Positions 61,680-64,000 of a DNA stretch of 64,000 nucleotides are shown here, in pieces (position 1 is the first letter of the stretch; every line of letters begins with the position of its first letter). Position numbers and translations under genes: made by a program. Origin of the DNA: Stappia sp. BW2 (GTDB taxonomy: Bacteria; Pseudomonadota; Alphaproteobacteria; Rhizobiales; Stappiaceae); contig NZ_VIRG01000066.1 of NCBI RefSeq assembly GCF_008107695.1, forward strand, positions 62,001-126,000, in the 5' to 3' direction. The notes under the pieces are model-generated. The model was given only the letters and a program-made list of their open reading frames with translations. It did not search any database and had not been told where the DNA came from.

Positions 61680-62066
61680 TCACCGACGCAGATCGTGCCT
61701 GTATCCGGCTTTTGCGGGAACCGGCACGGGCTTCAATTGTCCGGTGAATAACACAGGCGGTCTGCGCCTTGCGCCCCCACCCTTGCCATTTCCATTTTGA
61801 CCGCCTTGGCCCAGCAGCATGATAGCTGAGCCCATGACAACGGATCCAAGGGTTATGAACAGACCGAATGCCAGCATGATTACCGGCAGCACGGGATCTT
61901 CAGCAGACATTACCAGAACCCTCAGATTACCGATATTGCCAAGAAAGATGCCCCCGAGAACGAGTCCGGCTATTGCCGTTCCTGCGAGGCCATTGACCGC
62001 AAGCAGACGGAACAGCGGGTCACGCGGAAGCTTCGGGCGAACCAGGGCCTTTATTGACGTCTTCAT
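61680..62066 (-). CDS. Predicted two-helix membrane protein of unknown function
   Basis: The 128-residue protein has a basic N-terminus (MKTSIKALVRPKLPRDPLFR) and two membrane helices, LLAVNGLAGTAIAGLVLGGIF (about 21-41) and VLPVIMLAFGLFITLGSVVM (about 57-80). A Gly/Arg/Pro-rich tail follows (QNGNGKGGGARRRPP). The start at 62066 has GGGAG upstream; the one at 62090 does not. I do not recognise a family. Similar small proteins occur in Hyphomicrobiales, which is an impression only. Confidence 0.65.
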   Translation of the reverse strand: MKTSIKALVRPKLPRDPLFRLLAVNGLAGTAIAGLVLGGIFLGNIGNLRVLVMSAEDPVLPVIMLAFGLFITLGSVVMGSAIMLLGQGGQNGNGKGGGARRRPPVLFTGQLKPVPVPAKAGYRHDLRR

Positions 62067-62250
62067 GCCGAACACTCCCTGTGGTTCCAATTCAGTTGCG
62101 TTGTCATGCCAGCCTAGCGTCGATCGTCACCTGGCAACAAGCTGTCAAATAGACCGAATTGGATAAATTTGAAGGTCAGCTCATGGTTTGTTCATCTTCA
62201 AGCCGGGAATTGTGCAGCGCACTCTTGATTACCAATAGGGAAGCATATAT

Positions 62251-62271
62251 TTGTTCGATATATCGGACCAA
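62251..62271. promoter_or_regulatory. Candidate PadR operator
   Basis: TTGTTCGATATATCGGACCA-A is an imperfect palindrome centred on CGATATATCG (62256-62265), flanked by CATAT (62244-62248) and ATATG (62273-62277). PadR-family repressors bind such A+T-rich dyads near their own promoters. Confidence 0.4.
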
Positions 62272-62336
62272 CATATGACTTCTCACGAAGCTGCTTGTAT
62301 CATCCAGATCGCAACCAGGCTCGTAGGAAGGCTGTC

Positions 62337-62372
62337 ATGCCAGGAGGACGCCCTCCAGGCGCGGAGTGGTGA
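62337..62372 (+). CDS. Possible 11-residue leader peptide before padR
   Basis: ATG 62337 follows the site AGGAAGG and opens a short frame (MPGGRPPGAEW-stop) whose TGA directly abuts the padR ATG, in the same phase. Inside it GGAGG and CCTCC pair around ACGC. It may couple or attenuate padR translation; it may also be chance. Confidence 0.3.
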   Translation: MPGGRPPGAEW

Positions 62373-62930
62373 ATGAGTGTACGCAGCCTCTGTCTTGCGA
62401 TCCTGTCTTTTGGAGATGCCACCGGATACGAAATCCGGAAGGAATCAACCGAAGGCCGGTTCAGCTATTTCGACGATGCGAGCTTCGGCTCCATCTATCC
62501 GGCATTGGCGCGCCTGGAGTCTGAAGGGTTCGTGACCGTGCGCGAGGAACCGCAAGCAGGCAAGCCCGCCCGGAAGGTCTATTCCATAACCGATGCCGGC
62601 CGTGAGGACTTCATCCACTCCCTGTGCGATCCCCAGGCTCCGGATACCTTCAAGTCTCCCTTTCTGCTCATAGCTCTCAATGCCGCGCAGCTACCTCCCG
62701 AGGTGATCCGCCGGGCGGTCGAGCGGCGAAAGGCGCAGGTAGAAGCCGAGTTGCGCCTGCTGACAGACAACGAAAAAGACCAGGTAATCGCCCACCCCGG
62801 ATCCAAATGGACGCGTGACTACGGGATTGCCTGCATGAAATTCAATCTCGCCTATCTGGAAGACCATGGCGAGACCTTGATCAAGATTGCCGAAGAAGCG
62901 GTACAGCCGGTTGCGGCGGCCGCTGAGTAA
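62373..62930 (+). CDS. PadR-family transcriptional regulator
   Basis: The 185-residue repressor has the PadR winged helix at the N-terminus (LAILSFGDATGYEIRKESTE, FGSIYPALARLESEGFVTVR, KPARKVYSITDAGREDF) and a helical C-terminal dimerisation domain (about 90-180). PadR proteins commonly control adjacent multidrug efflux pumps. The next gene, 26 bases on, is an RND efflux adaptor on the same strand, so it is the probable target. GGAG lies ten bases before the start. Confidence 0.92.
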   Translation: MSVRSLCLAILSFGDATGYEIRKESTEGRFSYFDDASFGSIYPALARLESEGFVTVREEPQAGKPARKVYSITDAGREDFIHSLCDPQAPDTFKSPFLLIALNAAQLPPEVIRRAVERRKAQVEAELRLLTDNEKDQVIAHPGSKWTRDYGIACMKFNLAYLEDHGETLIKIAEEAVQPVAAAAE

Positions 62931-62956
62931 GCGAGACCTTTCGGAGCTTTAGATAA

Positions 62957-64000
62957 ATGCGAGTAAAGTTTTCCTACCTCCTGGCGACCGGCATTGCTGC
63001 GGGTATCGGATTCTGGATGTATAGCGGCACGGTTGTTGTCGGCGGTGTCGGCGACAGCGAGCACTCAACCCCGCCGCCTGCCCTACGGGTCAGCCAGGCC
63101 ACCGATGAAACGTTTCGGGTTCAGGTTCAGCGTCTTGTAGCGCAGGACCGGCGGGCCGTTCTGGAGGTGCGCGGTCGCACCGAGGCGGAAGCCAAGGTCG
63201 CCGTCAGGTCCAAGACAACGGACGATGTCGTGGAACGCCCGGCACAGGAAGGCGCTCATGTTGCTGCCGGGGATGTGCTGTGCGTCCTCGACAAGGGCTC
63301 GCGGGAGTCGCGCATTCTGGAGGCCAAGGCAGCGCTGGCTCAGGCGGAACTGGATCATGAGGCGGCAACGCAGCTGAACAGCAAGGGCTTTACCGCCCAA
63401 ACCCGTGTGGCGGCCCTGCAGGCTCAGCTCGATGCCGCCAAGGCACGCCTCATAGAAGCCGAACAGGAGTTGGAGCACACGGTCATTCGCTCGCCGATTG
63501 GCGGTGTCATCCAGAGCCCGATGGCTGAAATCGGTGGCCAGCTAGAGCAAGGCGGCATCTGCGCGACCGTTGTCGATTCTGATCCAATGATTGCCATCGG
63601 CGAAGTCTCGGAACTCAATATCTCCGAAATTACGCTGAACATGCCGGCAACGGTTACCCTCGTGACGGGAGAAACGCTCAGCGGCAAGGTTCGTTACATC
63701 TCGCCGACCGCAAATCCGGATACGAAAACCTTCCGCATCGAGGTCGAGCTGCCTAATCCCGACGGCAAGGCCAGGGATGGCGTTACGGCGGTCACAAAAC
63801 TGGAGCTGGCGGCAGAAAAGGCGCACAAGATTTCGCCCGCCATCCTGACCCTCAATGATGCGGGCCAGGTGGGCATTCGCGCAGTCGACGAAAACAACAA
63901 GACCGTCTTCTACCCGGTCAAGGTGCTGGGCGGAGATCAGGACGGAATGTGGGTTGGCGGACTTCCCCATGAGGTCGTCGCCATCACTGTTGGGCAGGAA
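62957..64000 (+). CDS. RND efflux periplasmic adaptor subunit (runs off the window)
   Basis: The first 348 residues of an HlyD/AcrA-family adaptor are present. It has an N-terminal membrane anchor (YLLATGIAAGIGFWM), the first lipoyl-like half (RRAVLEVRGRTEAEAKVAVR, VVERPAQEGAHVAAGDVLCV), and a coiled-coil hairpin (ESRILEAKAALAQAELDHEA to AEQELEHTVIRSPIGG). The second lipoyl half and beta-barrel (GGVIQSPMAEIGGQLEQGG, GKVRYISPTANPDTKTFRIE) follow. The inner-membrane pump gene probably follows outside the window. It is likely co-transcribed with padR. Confidence 0.92.
   Translation, partial: MRVKFSYLLATGIAAGIGFWMYSGTVVVGGVGDSEHSTPPPALRVSQATDETFRVQVQRLVAQDRRAVLEVRGRTEAEAKVAVRSKTTDDVVERPAQEGAHVAAGDVLCVLDKGSRESRILEAKAALAQAELDHEAATQLNSKGFTAQTRVAALQAQLDAAKARLIEAEQELEHTVIRSPIGGVIQSPMAEIGGQLEQGGICATVVDSDPMIAIGEVSELNISEITLNMPATVTLVTGETLSGKVRYISPTANPDTKTFRIEVELPNPDGKARDGVTAVTKLELAAEKAHKISPAILTLNDAGQVGIRAVDENNKTVFYPVKVLGGDQDGMWVGGLPHEVVAITVGQE

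Larger units (their letters stand above)
62067..62372. other. Intergenic region upstream of padR
   Basis: The 306-base gap contains a candidate PadR operator at 62246-62276 and a 12-codon leader frame at 62337-62372 that ends right at the padR start. The rest shows no structure I can interpret. Confidence 0.45.

Noticed and set aside
1..64000. tRNA, rRNA, CRISPR arrays, insertion sequences, prophage genes
   Set aside because: Intergenic regions were read for cloverleaf ends, spaced direct repeats and transposase or integrase frames; none was found.

Overview
The window is a stretch of a chromosome from an alphaproteobacterium. The conserved blocks fabD-fabG-acpP-fabF-mltG-yicC-gmk, rpsF-rpsR-rplI-dnaB-alr-radA-cvpA-purF, lptF-lptG-lptD-surA-pdxA-rsmA and bamB-der, the high G+C composition and several exact TTAA-N7-TTAA boxes of the CtrA type all fit Hyphomicrobiales. 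A marine Stappiaceae genus such as Roseibium/Labrenzia is my best guess; this is inference from gene content and protein flavour, not a database match.

Region 1-12.2 kb is accessory. It starts with a cut GntR regulator, a 0.55 kb gap with a possible gene remnant, and a DUF808 membrane protein. A minus-strand group follows: GNAT acetyltransferase, class I glutamine amidotransferase-like protein and a pyruvoyl-dependent histidine decarboxylase, the most surprising gene in the window. Then come a BNR-repeat protein, a MocR-type PLP regulator, a DUF983 protein, a large palindromic intergenic repeat, a molybdopterin oxidoreductase, an EF-hand protein and a YHYH-domain protein.

Region 12.2-23.2 kb mixes ndk, a DUF4344 HExxH metallopeptidase, a membrane-bound AraC regulator divergent from a secreted alpha/beta hydrolase, an ABC-F ATPase coupled to a HAD phosphatase, a secreted Asn/Gly-rich protein, a rhodanese, holC, a 38-residue small protein and pepA.

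Region 23.4-38 kb is core envelope and lipid biology. The plus-strand run lptF-lptG-lptD-surA-pdxA-rsmA faces the minus-strand run fabD-fabG-acpP-fabF-mltG-yicC-gmk.

Region 38.2-49.2 kb is a plus-strand run of ribosomal and replication genes (rpsF, rpsR, rplI, dnaB), a PilZ protein, alr, radA, cvpA, purF, an SDR that has lost its catalytic tyrosine, a HAD protein and a VOC protein. Region 49.2-57.8 kb is mostly minus strand: an inositol monophosphatase family protein, der-bamB with a YfgM-like protein, NnrU, a Gfo/Idh/MocA oxidoreductase and zur-znuB-znuC without znuA.

Region 57.9-64 kb holds a GDP-mannose synthesis enzyme, a beta-ketoadipate thiolase, three small or unknown membrane proteins, and a PadR regulator followed by the start of an RND efflux adaptor gene that runs off the window. 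No tRNA, rRNA, CRISPR array, insertion sequence or prophage gene was recognised.
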